Below, in pieces: positions 63,602-64,000 of a DNA stretch of 64,000 bases. The notes beneath the pieces were generated by a model. The model did not search any database. It was not told the origin of the DNA and saw only the letters and a list, made by a program, of their open reading frames with translations. The DNA lies in the NCBI GenBank assembly GCA_008973525.1, contig WACJ01000112.1, forward strand, positions 930,001 through 994,000, given 5' to 3'. The stretch comes from Stenopsyche tienmushanensis. Lineage: Eukaryota > Arthropoda > Insecta > Trichoptera > Stenopsychidae. The position numbers and the translations under genes are program-made. Numbering within the stretch: position 1 is the first letter of the stretch; each line of letters begins with the position of its first letter.

Positions 63602-64000
63602 AATACAATCACTCGGCGGATGGACAGTGAAAGATTATCTCTTATCAATCTCATATGTGGAATGTGCTCTTTTATAAATAACTTAAAACTATTAATAAAC
63701 TTATTTCTATGAAATAAAATGTTGTATATAACATATATTGCTTAATTATTTTGAACTGCTTTGATCTCCAAATTTATATAATGCTGTAAAGGTTATTCTT
63801 TTCAGTATGTTATATTAGATTTATCATTTGGCAACCAATCATTATGTTGATTATAGCATGAGCATTAATTTGTAGTCTTAACTTTTTAATAAGATAAATC
63901 AGAGAGTAAGATCTCTCAAATTCTCATAATATGACGATGTTATGTATCTTTTAAATGGCATACATCTTCAGCATTTTCTTAAAATTCATATAATAAAAAG
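63602..64000 (+). other. Downstream flank of the LRMDA-like gene
   Basis: AT-rich sequence with no gene that I can support up to the window end. Confidence 0.4.

Noticed and set aside
1..64000. CRISPR arrays, operons, ribosome binding sites or plasmid-type origins
   Set aside because: The window is insect nuclear DNA with spliced genes; no regularly spaced repeats or bacterial signals were seen.

Overview
This is insect nuclear DNA. It is AT-rich, has spliced genes with short GT-AG exons separated by long AT-rich introns, carries four chitin-binding cuticle protein genes of the insect CPAP3/obstructor family, and holds several dead mariner-type transposons. The sequence alone does not settle the insect order.

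Layout. Positions 1-7175 hold the 3' part of a plus-strand gene that starts upstream of the window. Its last three coding exons (4688-4865, 5130-5187, 5292-7175) encode a long, disordered, Gln/Ser/Pro/Asn-rich C-terminal region that I cannot assign to a family. Positions 7176-20700 are AT-rich non-coding DNA (3' UTR and intergenic) with a 712-bp inverted-repeat transposon flanked by TTAA (13764-14475) and a shrunken mariner copy (18892-19270).

From 20.7 to 51.5 kb lies a cluster of four secreted, three-chitin-binding-domain proteins: obst-A (20722-24163, +), an obst-D/CPAP3-D-like gene (28632-31800, +), an obst-E-like gene (37393-42506, +) and obst-B (47640-51467, -). I resolved every exon, and all four open reading frames close exactly (242, 242, 229 and 300 residues). 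All four share the signal-peptide exon (phase 1), the phase-1 intron after chitin-binding domain 1 (CBD1) and the phase-1 intron after domain 2 (CBD2). Three also share a phase-2 intron that splits the last cysteine codon of domain 3 (CBD3). This is good evidence for tandem duplication from one ancestor. The products are expected to be secreted into chitinous cuticle, where such proteins bind and organise chitin.

Positions 51.5-62.5 kb are AT-rich and repeat-laden: a TA-flanked inverted-repeat element at 52187-53058 and two mariner relics at 57.7 and 60.7-61.4 kb. The window ends with the last five exons of a leucine-rich-repeat gene resembling LRMDA (62575-63524, +); its 5' exons were not found.

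Most notable observations: the shared intron phases in the cuticle-gene cluster; three AACCGGTN (Grainyhead-like) motifs within about 1.6 kb in the promoter and first intron of obst-B; a possible Kazal-like cysteine-patterned ORF on the minus strand behind obst-A; and at least three lineages of mariner relics.
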